Assembly: GCA_003577305.1 (NCBI GenBank)
Contig: QEVL01000014.1
Location: 1-64,000 of the forward strand
From: Burkholderiales bacterium
GTDB lineage: Bacteria > Pseudomonadota > Gammaproteobacteria > Burkholderiales > Burkholderiaceae_E
Length of the DNA: 64,000 nucleotides
Direction: 5' to 3'
The position numbers were made by a program, and so were the translations under genes. Positions 52,349 through 62,515 of the stretch are shown here, piece after piece (position 1 is the stretch's first letter; each line of letters begins with the position of its first letter). Below the pieces are notes generated by a model that saw nothing but the letters and a program-made list of their open reading frames with translations, searched no databases and was not told the origin of the DNA.

Positions 52349-52394
52349 CTGGTGGGCGGCACAGGGTTCGAACCTGTGACCCCTGCCGTGTGAA
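52349..52394. repeat. Right attachment repeat (attR), inside tRNA-Val
   Basis: 46 bp identical to 43337-43382, reaching from 1 bp beyond the CCA end into the anticodon loop of tRNA-Val. The tRNA stays intact because the 5' half is the host's own. Confidence 0.92.
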
Positions 52395-52424
52395 GGCAGT
52401 GCTCTACCGCTGAGCTAGCCGCCC
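52350..52424 (-). tRNA. tRNA-Val (anticodon CAC)
   Basis: The 75-nt cloverleaf has acceptor GGGCGGC/GCCGCCC, D-arm AGCTCAGCGGTAGAGCA, anticodon arm CTGCC-TTCACAC-GGCAG and T-arm ACAGG-TTCGAAC-CCTGT; CCA is encoded. The loop gives anticodon CAC, reading GUG valine codons. It is the integration target of the satellite to its left and has its own promoter on the right. Confidence 0.96.
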
Positions 52425-52442
52425 CTGGGGAAGGGAGGCGCA

Positions 52443-52471
52443 ATTGTAGGCAAATCCGCAACCCCGATCAA
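52443..52471 (-). promoter_or_regulatory. Promoter of the tRNA-Val gene
   Basis: On the minus strand TTGATC (-35, 52466-52471) and TACAAT (-10, 52443-52448) are separated by 17 bp. The expected start is about 7-12 nt before the tRNA 5' end at 52424, which fits a tRNA promoter. Confidence 0.7.
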
Positions 52472-52501
52472 ATCCGCACGCGCTCCCTGTCTCCGCGCGT
52501 C

Positions 52502-53092
52502 TCATGTCCGTTTCCAGACGATGCAGCGATTGTTCGCCGGCATCGTGCGGTCTTCCTTGAGCGCGAACCCGGCCGCGGCGGCGAGCGCATCGACTTCCTC
52601 GAAGTCGCGGATGCCGCGCTTGGGGTTCGCGCTGTGCAGCGCCTCGTCGAACTGCGCGTTGCTCTGGCTCGTGTACTGCCCCTCGTAGTTGAACGGTCCG
52701 TAGATCACCAGCACGGCGCCGCGTTTCGTGAGCCCGGGCAGCGCCACGAACATGCGCTCGACTTCCTTCCAGCTCATGATGTGCAGCGTGTTGGCGCTGA
52801 ACACCGCGTCGTACTCGCCCGCGGGCGGCGGATGATTGACGTCCCAGGCGATCGGCGCCGGCGTGTTGGACAGCGCCGCCTCCTTCAGCCACAGGCGGAT
52901 GCCGGGCAGGTTCTCGGGCACGTCGGAGGTCTGCCAGCGCAGCTTCGGCAGCGCGGCCGCGAAGTGCACCGCGTGCTGGCCGGTGCCGCTGCCGATCTCG
53001 AGCACGTGCCTGCGGTCGGCGAACCAGTCGCGCAGCACCTCGAGGATCGGTTCGCGATTGCGTTCGCAGGCGGGCGAGAAGGGCTTCTCCAT
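52502..53092 (-). CDS. SAM-dependent methyltransferase-like protein (DUF938)
   Basis: The 196-aa protein has the class I SAM motif HVLEIGSGTGQHAVHFA (about 29-45), followed by WQTSDVPENLPGIRLWL and YDAVFSANTLHIMSW. The whole chain matches the DUF938 pattern (PFSPACERNREPILEVL at the start). The substrate is unknown. It lies 3 bp downstream of the MgtE-like gene on the same strand. Confidence 0.88.
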   Translation of the reverse strand: MEKPFSPACERNREPILEVLRDWFADRRHVLEIGSGTGQHAVHFAAALPKLRWQTSDVPENLPGIRLWLKEAALSNTPAPIAWDVNHPPPAGEYDAVFSANTLHIMSWKEVERMFVALPGLTKRGAVLVIYGPFNYEGQYTSQSNAQFDEALHSANPKRGIRDFEEVDALAAAAGFALKEDRTMPANNRCIVWKRT

Positions 53093-53095
53093 GGT

Positions 53096-54139
53096 TCAGA
53101 ACAATAGCGCCTGTACGGTCCAGAAATAGATCAGCAGGCTCAGCACGTCCTGGATGATGGTGGCGATCGGGCCGCTGCCGAACGCGGGGTCGCGACCGGT
53201 GCGTGCGAGCAGCCACGGTAGCGCAAAACCGATCGTCGTGGCGCATGCGCTGGCGGCGAGCAGGGCTACCGCCACCGCCAGGGCAAGGTCAGCGTCGCCG
53301 AACCACCACCAGACCGGGCCGAGCACCAGCACTGCGAGCGTCAGTCCGATCAGCAGGCCGGTGCGCAGCTCGCCTGCCAGCAACCGTGCGAGCGGCAGGC
53401 GGCTCAGCGACAGGCCGCGCACCGCGATGGCCTCGCTCTGCGTGCCCACCGCGTCGGCGAGATAGACGATGCCGGGCACGAAGAAGGCGATCGCCACGCG
53501 CGCCTGCAGCGTTGCTTCGAAGCCGGCGACGATCCAGGTGGCGAGCATGCTGCCGACGAGGCCCACCAGCAGCCATGGGAGCCGATCGCGGGCGCGCCGG
53601 ATGGGCGGGGCTTCCACCGCGTCGCGGGCCCGGTTGGTGTCTTCGGGGCCGATGCCGGCGAACCGGTGCAGGTCTTCGACGTGCTCGCGACGCAGCACTT
53701 CGAGAAGCGCCAGCGCCGGCACCACGCCCGCGAAGTGGCCGCGGCGGTCGACGACCGGCACCGCGGTGAGGCCGTGCTGGATCGCCAGCGATGCGACGTG
53801 CTCCTGGTCGGCGTTGACGCGCACCGCCGGCACCGGAGCGATCGCGATGTCGGCGAGCCGCTGTTCGGCGCGGGCCTGAAGCAGCCGGGCGATCGGCACC
53901 CGGCCGAGCAGGCGGCGCCTGGCGTCGAGCAGGTAGACCGCCTCGGCAGAGTCGACTTCGACGCCGGCGGCCAGTCGCTGGCGCAGCGCGCCCACGGTGT
54001 CGTGCGGCGAGGCCTGCAGCACGCGCAGCACCAGGTGCTCGCCGGCGGTGTCGGGATGCGCGGGCAGCGCCTCGATGGGCGAGGCGGCCGGGCTGGCGCC
54101 GGATGCTTCGCTGCCCGACCGCGGCTCAGGCGCCGGCAT
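53096..54139 (-). CDS. MgtE-like magnesium transporter, short form
   Basis: The 347-aa protein has a CBS-domain pair (about 40-160; [20 protein letters not shown] and [20 protein letters not shown]) and a five-segment membrane domain: [20 protein letters not shown] and [20 protein letters not shown], the latter matching the MgtE pore signature. The N-terminal MgtE_N superhelical domain is missing, which is common in short family members. Imports Mg2+ or another divalent cation across the inner membrane; specificity is not proven by sequence. Confidence 0.85.
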   Translation of the reverse strand: MPAPEPRSGSEASGASPAASPIEALPAHPDTAGEHLVLRVLQASPHDTVGALRQRLAAGVEVDSAEAVYLLDARRRLLGRVPIARLLQARAEQRLADIAIAPVPAVRVNADQEHVASLAIQHGLTAVPVVDRRGHFAGVVPALALLEVLRREHVEDLHRFAGIGPEDTNRARDAVEAPPIRRARDRLPWLLVGLVGSMLATWIVAGFEATLQARVAIAFFVPGIVYLADAVGTQSEAIAVRGLSLSRLPLARLLAGELRTGLLIGLTLAVLVLGPVWWWFGDADLALAVAVALLAASACATTIGFALPWLLARTGRDPAFGSGPIATIIQDVLSLLIYFWTVQALLF

Positions 54140-54237
54140 GGCCGGTTTCCTGCGGAGTGCCCCGGATGCGGCTCGGCGGCGGGCAGGATCGCTCGCGTAA
54201 AATCGAACGTTTCCCCCGCCTTCCGGATACCCGCGAC

Positions 54238-55629
54238 ATGGTTCGCACGCGCTTCGCTCCCAGCCCGACCGGCTTCCTGCACATCGGCGGCGCCCGCACC
54301 GCGCTGTTCGCGTGGGCTTTCGCGCGCCACCACAAGGGTACCTTCATCCTGCGCATCGAAGACACCGACGTCGAGCGCTCGACCCCCGAGGCGGTGCAGG
54401 CGATTCTCGACGGCATGCGCTGGCTCGGGCTCGATGCCGACGAGGGCCCGTTCTACCAGATGGAGCGCATGCCGCGCTACCGCGAGGTGATCCGCAAGAT
54501 GCTCGCCGACGGCACCGCCTACCACTGCTGGTGCACGAAGGAAGAGCTCGAGGCGATGCGCGCCGAGCACGAGGCGCTCGGCCTGAAGCCGCGCTACGAC
54601 GGGCGCTGGCGCCCGGAACCCGGGCGCGCGCTGCCGCCTCCGCCGCCGGGGGTGGAGCCGGTGGTGCGCTTTCGCAACCCGGTGGACGGCGCGACCAGCT
54701 GGAACGACACGATCAAGGGCCCGATCGCGGTCGACAACAGCGAACTCGACGACCTGATCATCGCCCGCTCCGACGGCACGCCCACCTACAACTTCTGCGT
54801 GGTGGTCGACGACTGGGACATGCGGATCACGCACGTGCTGCGCGGCGACGACCACGTGAACAACACGCCGCGGCAGATCAACATCCTGCGTGCGCTGGGC
54901 GCGCCGGTGCCGCAGTACGGTCACCTGCCGATGATCCACGGTCCCGACGGCCAGAAGCTCTCGAAGCGCCACGGCGCGGTGTCGGTGATGCAGTACGACG
55001 AAGACGGCTACCTGCCCGAGGCGGTGGTCAATTACCTGGCGCGGCTCGGCTGGAGCCACGGCGACGCCGAGATCTTCTCGCGCGAGCAGTTCGTCGCCTG
55101 GTTCGACGGCTCGCACGTGAGCCGCTCGCCCTCGCGCTTCGATTTCGACAAGCTGCGCTGGCTGAACCACCACTACATCAAGGCTGCCGACGACGCCGAC
55201 CTCGCCGGGCGGGTGTTGCCGCGCCTGCGCGCGTCCGGGGTGGAGCCGGGCCCGGCTTCGGCCGATCTGGCAACGGTCTGCGGGCTGCTGAAGGAGCGGG
55301 CGCAGACGCTGAACGAACTCGCCGAGATGGCGCACATGTTCTACGCGGAGCCGACGATCGCGCCCGCCGATCGGCACAAGCACCTCGACGCCGCGCCGGC
55401 GGCGCTCGCGCCCGCGCTCGCCGCGCTCGCGGCGCGGCTCGCAGGCGGCGAATGGACGAAGGAAGCGATCGCCGCGGCATTGAGGGAGACGCTCGCCGAG
55501 CATGGCTTGAAGATGCCGCAACTGGCGATTCCGGTGCGGCTCAAGGTGTTCGGCACCACGCAGACGCCGTCGGTCGATGCGGTGCTGGCAGCGATGCCGC
55601 GGGAGACGGTGGTCGCGCGGTTAAGATAG
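54238..55629 (+). CDS. gltX: Glutamyl-tRNA synthetase
   Basis: Charges tRNA-Glu with glutamate. The 463-aa class I synthetase starts at ATG 54238 with the HIGH motif region [20 protein letters not shown] (residues 5-24) and the KMSKS region [15 protein letters not shown] (about 237-251). A zinc-type region with [12 protein letters not shown] lies between. Length and ending are normal. TAAAAT at 54198-54203 may be a -10 element. Essential housekeeping gene; marks the conserved chromosomal arm. Confidence 0.97.
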   Translation: MVRTRFAPSPTGFLHIGGARTALFAWAFARHHKGTFILRIEDTDVERSTPEAVQAILDGMRWLGLDADEGPFYQMERMPRYREVIRKMLADGTAYHCWCTKEELEAMRAEHEALGLKPRYDGRWRPEPGRALPPPPPGVEPVVRFRNPVDGATSWNDTIKGPIAVDNSELDDLIIARSDGTPTYNFCVVVDDWDMRITHVLRGDDHVNNTPRQINILRALGAPVPQYGHLPMIHGPDGQKLSKRHGAVSVMQYDEDGYLPEAVVNYLARLGWSHGDAEIFSREQFVAWFDGSHVSRSPSRFDFDKLRWLNHHYIKAADDADLAGRVLPRLRASGVEPGPASADLATVCGLLKERAQTLNELAEMAHMFYAEPTIAPADRHKHLDAAPAALAPALAALAARLAGGEWTKEAIAAALRETLAEHGLKMPQLAIPVRLKVFGTTQTPSVDAVLAAMPRETVVARLR

Positions 55630-55829
55630 CGATCCTCGACTGGGACGAGGAGGCGGCGGACCACTACGCGGACATCCGTGCAGACCTCAGGCGTCGCGGC
55701 GAGATGATCGGCGCCAATGACTTGTCGATCGCTGCGCATGCGCGTGCGCTGGATGCCGTTCTGGTGACGAACAACGTGTGCGAGTTCCGGCGCGTCAGGA
55801 ACCTGAAGCTGGAGAACTGGGTCCGCTAG
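55621..55829 (+). pseudogene. VapC-type PIN-domain toxin, C-terminal remnant
   Basis: The frame begins at the end of gltX without a start codon and reads [40 protein letters not shown] and [20 protein letters not shown]. This is the C-terminal half of a VapC toxin, including the conserved Asp of GANDL and the TNN..EF motif. The N-terminal half with its first catalytic Asp and the vapB antitoxin gene are absent, so it is a decayed toxin-antitoxin locus between gltX and aroC. Confidence 0.8.
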
Positions 55830-55858
55830 AATCACCGTTTCAGGACGAGGTTCACGCG

Positions 55859-56971
55859 ATGTCCGGCAGCACGCTCGGTCGTTTCTTCACCGTCACCACA
55901 TTCGGCGAATCGCACGGGCCCGCGATCGGCTGCGTGGTCGACGGCTGTCCGCCGGGCATGGAGTTGTCCGAGGCCGACATCCAGCCCGATCTCGACCGGC
56001 GCCGCCCGGGCACGTCGCGGCACGTCACGCAGCGCCAGGAGCCCGATGCGGTCGAGATCCTGTCCGGGGTGTACGAGGGCCGCACCACCGGCACGCCGAT
56101 CGCACTGCTGATCCGCAACCAGGATGCGCGCAGCAAGGACTACTCCTCGATCGCGCGCACCTTCCGCCCCGGCCACGCCGACTACACCTACTGGCACAAG
56201 TTCGGCGTGCGTGATCCGCGCGGGGGCGGGCGCTCGTCGGCGCGGCTCACCGCGCCGGCGGTGGCCGCGGGCGCGATCGCGAAGAAGTGGCTGCGCGAGC
56301 ACTTCGGCACGCAGATCAGCGGCTGCATGACGCAGCTGGGTGAAATCGTCATACCGGTCACCGACTGGGCGCAGGTGGCGAACAACCCGTTCTTTGCCGC
56401 CGACGCGGGCGTCGTGCCGAAGCTCGAGGAATACATGGATGCGCTGCGCCGCACCGGCGACTCCGTCGGCGCGCGGGTGCGGGTGGTCGCCGACGGCGTG
56501 CCGGTGGGGCTGGGCGAGCCGCTCTACGACAAGCTCGACGCCGACATCGCCTACGTGATGATGGGCATCAACGCGGTGAAGGGGGTCGAGATCGGCTCGG
56601 GCTTCGCCTGCGTGACGCAAAAGGGCAGCGAGCACGGCGACGAACTCACTCCAGAGGGCTTCGCCACCAACCACTCGGGTGGCGTGCTGGGCGGCATCTC
56701 CACCGGACAGCCGATCGTGGTGGAACTCGCGATCAAGCCCACGTCGAGCATCCGGGTGCCGCGGCGCTCGATCGACCTCGACGGGGCGCCCACGACGGTG
56801 GAGACGCTCGGCCGCCACGATCCCTGCGTGGGCATTCGCGCGGCGCCGATCGCCGAGGCGATGCTGGCGCTGGTGCTGATCGATCACGCGCTGCGCGACC
56901 GCGGGCAGAACGCCGAAGTGGCGGTGGCCACGCCGCGCATCGCGGGGCCGGCGCCGCGCGGCGCACGTTGA
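55859..56971 (+). CDS. aroC: Chorismate synthase
   Basis: Last step of the shikimate pathway, from EPSP to chorismate, with reduced FMN. The 370-aa protein starts at ATG 55859. Signature segments are [19 protein letters not shown] (about 18-36), [20 protein letters not shown] and [37 protein letters not shown] and [16 protein letters not shown] complete the set. TAGAAT at 55826-55831 may be a -10 element. Overlaps the transporter gene start by 4 nt. Confidence 0.97.
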   Translation: MSGSTLGRFFTVTTFGESHGPAIGCVVDGCPPGMELSEADIQPDLDRRRPGTSRHVTQRQEPDAVEILSGVYEGRTTGTPIALLIRNQDARSKDYSSIARTFRPGHADYTYWHKFGVRDPRGGGRSSARLTAPAVAAGAIAKKWLREHFGTQISGCMTQLGEIVIPVTDWAQVANNPFFAADAGVVPKLEEYMDALRRTGDSVGARVRVVADGVPVGLGEPLYDKLDADIAYVMMGINAVKGVEIGSGFACVTQKGSEHGDELTPEGFATNHSGGVLGGISTGQPIVVELAIKPTSSIRVPRRSIDLDGAPTTVETLGRHDPCVGIRAAPIAEAMLALVLIDHALRDRGQNAEVAVATPRIAGPAPRGAR

Positions 56972-58140
56972 GCGCGGGCGGCAGCGGCGCCGCCGGCATC
57001 AAGGCGCTCTTTCTCGCCTATTTCACCTGGGTCGGGCTCTTCTCGCCCTACCTGAGCCTGTACCTCGCCGCGATCGGGCTGACGATCGCCGAGATCGGTG
57101 TGTTGCTGGCGGTGCCGCAGGTGCTGCGCATCGTGGGGCCGCCGTTCTGGGGCTGGCTCGCCGACCGCAGCGGCAGCCGGGTCGCGTTGCTGCGGGTGAG
57201 TTCGGTGGGCGCACTGGCGGGTGCGCTGCTGCTGCCGCTGGCCGGCGGCAGCTTCGGCGCGCTCATGGTGGTGCTGGCGTTGCTCTACTTCATGACCGCC
57301 GCACAGATGCCGATCGGCGAGACGATCGCGATGCACGCGGCCGGCGGCGACGCGGGCCGCTACGGGCGCATCCGCATCTGGGGTTCGGCGGGCTTCATCG
57401 TCGGCGTGGTCGCGATGGGGCCGGTGCTCGACGCCTGGGGAATGCGCACGCTGCCGTGGTGGACGGCGGCGATCATGCTCGCGCTGGCAGCCAGCGCCTG
57501 GCGGATGGGCGCGGTGCCCGCGCCGCGAGCCGGGCCGCCGGCAGTGCGGGTGCGCGAGCGGCTGCGTGAGCCGCGGGTGCTGGCGTTCTTCGCGTCGGCG
57601 TTCCTGATGCTGTTCGCGCACGCGGCGTTGTACGCGTTCCTGTCGCTGTACCTGGCGCAACTGGGTTACAGCAAGACCGCGATCGGCCTGCTGTGGGCGC
57701 TGGGCGTCGCGGCCGAGATCGCGATCTTCTGGGCGCAACGGCGGCTGTTCGAGCGCTTCGGCGCGATCCGGTTGCTGCGGGCGAGCCTGTGGGTGGCGGC
57801 GCTGCGCTTCGGGCTGATCGGGCTGGCGGCAACCTGGCTGCCGGCGCTGGTGCTCGCGCAACTGCTGCACGCGGTGACCTTCGGCATTCACCACAGCGCC
57901 ACGGTCGCCACGCTGCAGCGCTGGTTCGAGCCGGCGCAGCAGGCGCGCGCGCAGGCCCTCTACGTGACGGTGGGTTACGGGCTGGGCGGCGCGCTGGGCG
58001 TGCTGGTGGCCACCGCGGTCTGGTCGGCGGTGTCGCCGCCGGCCGCGTTCCTCGTCTCGGCCGCGGCCGCGGCGCTCGGCGGCTGGGTGTTCCGGGGCTG
58101 CCGCGAGCCGGATGGCGGCGCATGCGGTGCGGCCGCATGA
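56968..58140 (+). CDS. MFS transporter, phenylpropionate-permease (HcaT)-like
   Basis: The 390-aa protein with about 12 membrane segments begins with TTG at 56968, within the aroC stop. The opening [20 protein letters not shown] and [20 protein letters not shown] are typical of the MFS_1-like/HcaT group. The substrate cannot be read from sequence. Coupling with aroC may be positional and not functional. Confidence 0.85.
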   Translation: MSAGGSGAAGIKALFLAYFTWVGLFSPYLSLYLAAIGLTIAEIGVLLAVPQVLRIVGPPFWGWLADRSGSRVALLRVSSVGALAGALLLPLAGGSFGALMVVLALLYFMTAAQMPIGETIAMHAAGGDAGRYGRIRIWGSAGFIVGVVAMGPVLDAWGMRTLPWWTAAIMLALAASAWRMGAVPAPRAGPPAVRVRERLREPRVLAFFASAFLMLFAHAALYAFLSLYLAQLGYSKTAIGLLWALGVAAEIAIFWAQRRLFERFGAIRLLRASLWVAALRFGLIGLAATWLPALVLAQLLHAVTFGIHHSATVATLQRWFEPAQQARAQALYVTVGYGLGGALGVLVATAVWSAVSPPAAFLVSAAAAALGGWVFRGCREPDGGACGAAA

Positions 58141-58237
58141 TTGGCGGTGCACCCCGATTGGCCCCTTGGGCCGTGCTTTGCGAGAATCGCGTCGATCGGA
58201 GCGGCCGCAGCGGCTGCCAGACCAGGGAGAAGGAAGC

Positions 58238-59062
58238 ATGAAGGGAATCCGGATCGCGGCGGCGGTGCTGGTCACCGGCGCCGCAATCACGTCGGGCTGC
58301 CAGTCGGTGAAGACGACCAGTCCGGGCGCGGTAGGCATCGAGCGCACGCAGCGCATGTCGTCGCTGGTCTCCGAGGCCGACATGCGCCAGCAGGCCGAAC
58401 TCGCATACCGCGAGACGCTCGGCAAGGAGCGCGAGAAGGGCGCACTGAACGCCGATCCGGCGCTCACCTCGCGGGTGCGCGCGATCACCAACCGGCTGAT
58501 TCCCGCCAGCGCGGCGTTCCGCCCGGAGGCGGCGCGGTGGAAGTGGGAAGTCAACGTGATCCGCTCCGACCAGATCAACGCCTGGTGCATGCCGGGAGGC
58601 AAGATCGCGGTCTACAGCGGGCTGGTCACCAAGCTGAACCTCACCGACGGCGAGATCGCCGCAGTGGTCGGGCACGAGATCGCGCACGCGTTGCGCGAGC
58701 ACGCGCGCGAGCGCGCTTCCGAGCAGATGGGAGCGCAGGTGCTGATCAGTGGCGCATCGATCCTGCTGGGCGCCGGGCAGGCGGGGGCCGATCTCGGCGG
58801 GGTCTTCTACAAGGCCTTCTTCGGCCTGCCCAACAGCCGGTTGCACGAGACCGAGGCCGACCGGATCGGCGTGGAACTCGCGGCGCGCGCGGGCTACGAT
58901 CCGCGCGCGGCGATCTCGTTGTGGCAGAAGATGGCGAAGAACGGCGGCGGCAGCGGCCCGGAGTTCCTGAGCACGCACCCGTCGGCCGAGACCCGGCTGA
59001 AGGATCTCGAGGTGTATTCGGCGCGGGTGATGCCGCTGTACGAGCAGGCGCGGCGCCGATAG
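58238..59062 (+). CDS. M48-family metalloprotease lipoprotein (LoiP/YggG-like)
   Basis: The 274-aa protein starts at ATG 58238 (GGAGAAGGAAG upstream). A lipoprotein signal ends AAITSGC with Cys21 as the lipidation site. The zinc site is VVGHEIAHALREHARER (about 144-160), and the third ligand region is LHETEADRIGVELAARAGYD. The fold is periplasmic and membrane-anchored. Family members take part in cell-envelope protein quality control. Confidence 0.92.
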   Translation: MKGIRIAAAVLVTGAAITSGCQSVKTTSPGAVGIERTQRMSSLVSEADMRQQAELAYRETLGKEREKGALNADPALTSRVRAITNRLIPASAAFRPEAARWKWEVNVIRSDQINAWCMPGGKIAVYSGLVTKLNLTDGEIAAVVGHEIAHALREHARERASEQMGAQVLISGASILLGAGQAGADLGGVFYKAFFGLPNSRLHETEADRIGVELAARAGYDPRAAISLWQKMAKNGGGSGPEFLSTHPSAETRLKDLEVYSARVMPLYEQARRR

Positions 59063-59137
59063 CGTTCGTCGGCAAAGCCCGGGCCAGCGCCCGGGCCCGC
59101 CCCGGGGGCGTGATGGCCTGCGTGGCATAATTTCCGG

Positions 59138-60547
59138 ATGTCCATCGCCCCCCGCACCCTCTACGACAAGCTCTGGGACGCCCACGTCGTCCGCCAGGAA
59201 GACGACGGCACCGCGCTCATCTACATCGATCGCCACCTGGTGCACGAAGTCACCAGCCCGCAGGCGTTCGAGGGACTGAAAATGGCCGGGCGCAAGCCGT
59301 GGCGGGCGGCGGCCAACCTGGCGGTGGTCGACCACAACGTGCCCACCACCGACCGCTCGCAGGGCATCGCCGACCCGGTTTCGCGCCTGCAGGTCGAGAC
59401 GCTCGACGCCAACGCGCGCGAGTTCGACATTCCGTATTTCGACCTCAACGACCGTCGCCAGGGCATCGTTCACGTGATCGGCCCCGAGCAGGGCGCCACC
59501 TTGCCCGGCATGACGGTCGTCTGCGGCGACTCGCACACCAGCACGCACGGCGCGTTCGCCTGCCTCGCCTTCGGCATCGGCACCTCCGAGGTCGAGCACG
59601 TGCTCGCCACGCAGACGCTGGTGGCGAAGAAAATGAAGAACATGCTGGTGAAGGTCGAAGGCGCGCTCGCGCGCGGCGTCACCGCCAAGGACGTGATCCT
59701 CTCGGTCATCGGCCGCATCGGCACCGCCGGCGGCACCGGCTATGCGATCGAGTTCGCCGGCTCCACGATCCGCTCGCTGTCGATGGAAGGCCGGATGACG
59801 ATCTGCAACATGGCGATCGAGGCCGGTGCGCGCGCGGGCATGGTGGCAGTCGACGACACCACGCTCGCCTATCTTCGCGGCCGCCCGATGGCGCCGGCCG
59901 GCCCCGACTGGTACCGTGCCGAGGAGTACTGGCGCACGCTGCGCTCCGACCCCGGTGCGCGCTTCGACCTGGTGATCGAGGTCGACGCGAGCCAGCTCGA
60001 GCCGCACGTCACCTGGGGCACTTCGCCCGAGATGGTGGTCGCGATCGACGAGCGCGTGCCAGATCCCGACAAGGAAAAAGACGCGGTGCGTCGCGAAGGC
60101 ATGGAGCGCGCGCTGCAGTACATGGGCCTGAAACCGAACACCGCGATCCAGGACATCCGCATCGACAAGGTGTTCATCGGCTCGTGCACCAATTCACGCA
60201 TCGAAGACCTGCGCGAGGCCGCCGCGATCGTGCGCGGCAAGCACAAGGCCTCGAACGTGAAGCTGGCGATGGTGGTTCCGGGCTCCGGGCTGGTGAAGAA
60301 GCAGGCCGAGGCCGAGGGGCTCGACCGCATCTTCCGCGACGCCGGCTTCGAGTGGCGCGAGCCGGGCTGCTCGATGTGCCTGGCGATGAACGCCGACCGG
60401 CTCGAGCCGGGCGAGCGTTGCGCCTCCACCTCGAACCGCAATTTCGAGGGCAGGCAGGGCGCCGGCGGGCGCACCCACCTGGTGAGTCCGGCGATGGCGG
60501 CTGCCGCAGCCGTCGCCGGGCATTTCGTCGACGTGCGGCGCATCTGA
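59138..60547 (+). CDS. leuC: 3-isopropylmalate dehydratase large subunit
   Basis: Leucine biosynthesis; isomerises 2- to 3-isopropylmalate with LeuD. The 469-aa aconitase-type protein has [17 protein letters not shown] at the start and [20 protein letters not shown] in the middle. The 4Fe-4S ligands are in [13 protein letters not shown] and [16 protein letters not shown] at 59126-59131 is close to the ATG and may be part of a promoter with a very short leader. First gene of leuC-leuD-leuB. Confidence 0.97.
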   Translation: MSIAPRTLYDKLWDAHVVRQEDDGTALIYIDRHLVHEVTSPQAFEGLKMAGRKPWRAAANLAVVDHNVPTTDRSQGIADPVSRLQVETLDANAREFDIPYFDLNDRRQGIVHVIGPEQGATLPGMTVVCGDSHTSTHGAFACLAFGIGTSEVEHVLATQTLVAKKMKNMLVKVEGALARGVTAKDVILSVIGRIGTAGGTGYAIEFAGSTIRSLSMEGRMTICNMAIEAGARAGMVAVDDTTLAYLRGRPMAPAGPDWYRAEEYWRTLRSDPGARFDLVIEVDASQLEPHVTWGTSPEMVVAIDERVPDPDKEKDAVRREGMERALQYMGLKPNTAIQDIRIDKVFIGSCTNSRIEDLREAAAIVRGKHKASNVKLAMVVPGSGLVKKQAEAEGLDRIFRDAGFEWREPGCSMCLAMNADRLEPGERCASTSNRNFEGRQGAGGRTHLVSPAMAAAAAVAGHFVDVRRI

Positions 60548-60565
60548 TCGAGACAGGGTACAACG

Positions 60566-60697
60566 ATGAAGCGAATCCTCTCCGCCGTTCTCGCCGGCGC
60601 CTTCCTGCTGTCGCTGGGCGCCTGCAACACCATCGCCGGCGCCGGCAAGGACATCGAGAAGGCCGGCGAGACGATCCAGGGCGCGGCGAAGAAGTAA
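60566..60697 (+). CDS. Entericidin-type small lipoprotein
   Basis: A 43-aa protein. [20 protein letters not shown] is a lipoprotein signal with Cys20 as lipidation site, and [20 protein letters not shown] is the entericidin A/B pattern. It lies between leuC and leuD, where Betaproteobacteria commonly have such a gene. In enteric bacteria entericidins form an antidote/toxin lipoprotein pair; here only one is present. Confidence 0.9.
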   Translation: MKRILSAVLAGAFLLSLGACNTIAGAGKDIEKAGETIQGAAKK

Positions 60698-60725
60698 CGA
60701 GCGGCGCAGGAAGGCACCAGCGGTC

Positions 60726-61379
60726 ATGCGAAGCCTCACGGTTCACCGCGGCCTGGTCGCGCCGCTCGATCGGGCGAACGTCGACACCGACGCGATCATT
60801 CCGAAGCAGTTCCTGAAGTCGATCAGGCGCAGCGGCTTCGGGCCGAACCTGTTCGACGAATGGCGCTACCTCGATCGCGGCGAGCCGGGCATGGACAACA
60901 GCCGCCGGCCGCTGAACCCCGACTTCGCACTGAACCAGCCGCGCTACCAGGGCGCGTCGATCCTGCTCACGCGCAAGAACTTCGGCTGCGGTTCGTCGCG
61001 CGAGCACGCGCCGTGGGCGCTCGAAGACTACGGTTTCCGGGTGATCATCGCGCCTTCGTTCGCCGACATCTTCTTCGTCAACTGCTTCAAGAACGGGCTG
61101 CTGCCGGTGCGGCTGGCCGAGTCCGATGTCGACTGGCTGTTCGACCAGGTCAACGCGTTCACCGGCTTCGAGCTGGTCGTCGACCTTCCCGCGCAGCAGG
61201 TGCGCACCGTCGACGGCGCGCGCAGCTTCGATTTCGAGATCGACCCGTTCCGCAAGGAGTGCCTGCTCGGCGGGCTCGACGAAATCGGTCTCACCCTCGG
61301 GCATGCCGACGCGATCCGCGAATTCGAGAGCCGGCGGCTGGCCCGGCAGCCGTGGCTCGCCACGCGGCTGCCCGAGTGA
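60726..61379 (+). CDS. leuD: 3-isopropylmalate dehydratase small subunit
   Basis: Swivel-domain partner of LeuC, 217 aa, normal length. It shows [20 protein letters not shown] near the start and the conserved [20 protein letters not shown] followed by [18 protein letters not shown]. It lies 28 bp after the entericidin-type gene and 22 bp before leuB. Confidence 0.97.
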   Translation: MRSLTVHRGLVAPLDRANVDTDAIIPKQFLKSIRRSGFGPNLFDEWRYLDRGEPGMDNSRRPLNPDFALNQPRYQGASILLTRKNFGCGSSREHAPWALEDYGFRVIIAPSFADIFFVNCFKNGLLPVRLAESDVDWLFDQVNAFTGFELVVDLPAQQVRTVDGARSFDFEIDPFRKECLLGGLDEIGLTLGHADAIREFESRRLARQPWLATRLPE

Positions 61380-61401
61380 CGCGCACCAGGATTTTTCCGA
61401 C

Positions 61402-62466
61402 ATGAAGATAGCGGTGCTTGCCGGCGACGGCATCGGGCCGGAGATCACGGCGCAGGCGGTGCGCGTGCTGCAGGCGCTGGCCGCCGACGGCCTGGCCGTC
61501 GAAATGGAGCACGCGCCGGTGGGAGGCGCCGGCTACGACGCCTCCGGCGATCCGCTGCCCGAGGCCACCCTGAAGCTGGCCGGCCAGGCCGACGCGATCC
61601 TGTTCGGCTCGGTGGGCGGACCGAAGTACGACACGCTGCCGCGCGCCAAGCGCCCCGAGCAGGGGCTGCTCAGGCTGCGCAAGCACTTCGACCTGTTCGC
61701 CAACCTGCGCCCGGCGATCGTCTATCCGGAGCTCGCGCACGCCTCCACGCTCAAGCCCGAGGTGATCTCCGGCCTCGACCTGCTCATCCTGCGCGAGCTC
61801 ACCAGCGACATCTACTTCGGCCAGCCGCGCGGGGTGCGCACCAACGAGAACGGCGAGCGCGAGGGCTTCGACACGATGCGCTACACCGAGAGCGAGATCC
61901 GGCGCATCGCGCAGCTGGCGTTCGAGACGGCGCGCAAGCGCCAGCGCCGGGTATGCTCGGTCGACAAGGCCAACGTGCTGGAAACCACGCAGTTCTGGCG
62001 CGAGGTGGTCACCGAGGTGCACGGCCAGTACCGCGACGTCGAACTCACCCACATGTACGTCGACAACGCGGCGATGCAGCTGGTGCGCGACCCCAGGCAG
62101 TTCGACGTCATGGTCACCGGCAACATGTTCGGCGATATCCTGTCGGACGAAGCGTCGATGCTGACCGGCTCGATCGGCATGCTGCCGTCGGCCTCCCTGA
62201 ATGCGCGCGGCTTCGGCCTGTACGAGCCGATCCACGGCTCGGCGCCCGACATCGCCGGCAGGAACCTCGCCAATCCGCTGGCGACGATCCTGTCGACGGC
62301 GATGCTGCTGCGGCATTCGCTGCACCAGGAGGCGGCGGCGCGGCGCGTCGAGGCGGCGGTGCGCAAGGTGCTGGGGCAGGGTTTTCGCACTGCGGACATC
62401 GCCGAGACCGGCAAGCGGACGGTGGGAACCAGAGAGATGGGCGACGCGGTGCTCGCGGCGCTGTGA
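61402..62466 (+). CDS. leuB: 3-isopropylmalate dehydrogenase
   Basis: NAD-dependent oxidative decarboxylation of 3-isopropylmalate. The 354-aa protein starts [20 protein letters not shown]. It has [15 protein letters not shown] and the metal/substrate segment [20 protein letters not shown], then the NAD site [15 protein letters not shown]. The leucine genes form one transcription unit with asd following after 49 bp. Confidence 0.97.
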   Translation: MKIAVLAGDGIGPEITAQAVRVLQALAADGLAVEMEHAPVGGAGYDASGDPLPEATLKLAGQADAILFGSVGGPKYDTLPRAKRPEQGLLRLRKHFDLFANLRPAIVYPELAHASTLKPEVISGLDLLILRELTSDIYFGQPRGVRTNENGEREGFDTMRYTESEIRRIAQLAFETARKRQRRVCSVDKANVLETTQFWREVVTEVHGQYRDVELTHMYVDNAAMQLVRDPRQFDVMVTGNMFGDILSDEASMLTGSIGMLPSASLNARGFGLYEPIHGSAPDIAGRNLANPLATILSTAMLLRHSLHQEAAARRVEAAVRKVLGQGFRTADIAETGKRTVGTREMGDAVLAAL

Positions 62467-62515
62467 AGACGTCGCCGCCGGCGCAATGGCGACGGCGCGA
62501 TCAGGGAGCGGTGTC

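Larger units (their letters stand above)
43337..52394 (+). mobile_element. Phage-satellite-like integrative element in tRNA-Val, 9.0 kb
   Basis: Bounded by 46-bp identical repeats of the tRNA-Val 3' end, with the integrase gene next to the left one and the intact tRNA at the right. Gene order: integrase, unknown, AlpA-like, two mini-ORFs, OB-fold protein, primase/helicase, iterons, terminase small subunit, unknown, protease-capsid fusion, two small genes, terminator. All genes read rightward. No large terminase, portal, tail or lysis gene is present. That pattern (own integration, replication and capsid, no tail) fits phage satellites such as capsid-forming PICIs; the assignment is inference. 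Confidence 0.85.

Noticed and set aside
53404-55521. 705-aa minus-strand open frame
   Set aside because: Antisense to gltX and out of frame with the MgtE-like gene; shadow.
59076-59095. GC hairpin between the M48 gene and leuC as terminator
   Set aside because: GCCCGGGC-CAGC-GCCCGGGC folds, but no T-run follows on the plus strand; only weak evidence.
57473-60007. 844-aa minus-strand open frame
   Set aside because: Antisense to the MFS, M48 and leuC genes; Arg/Ala/Pro-rich tail and no domain. A GC-driven shadow.
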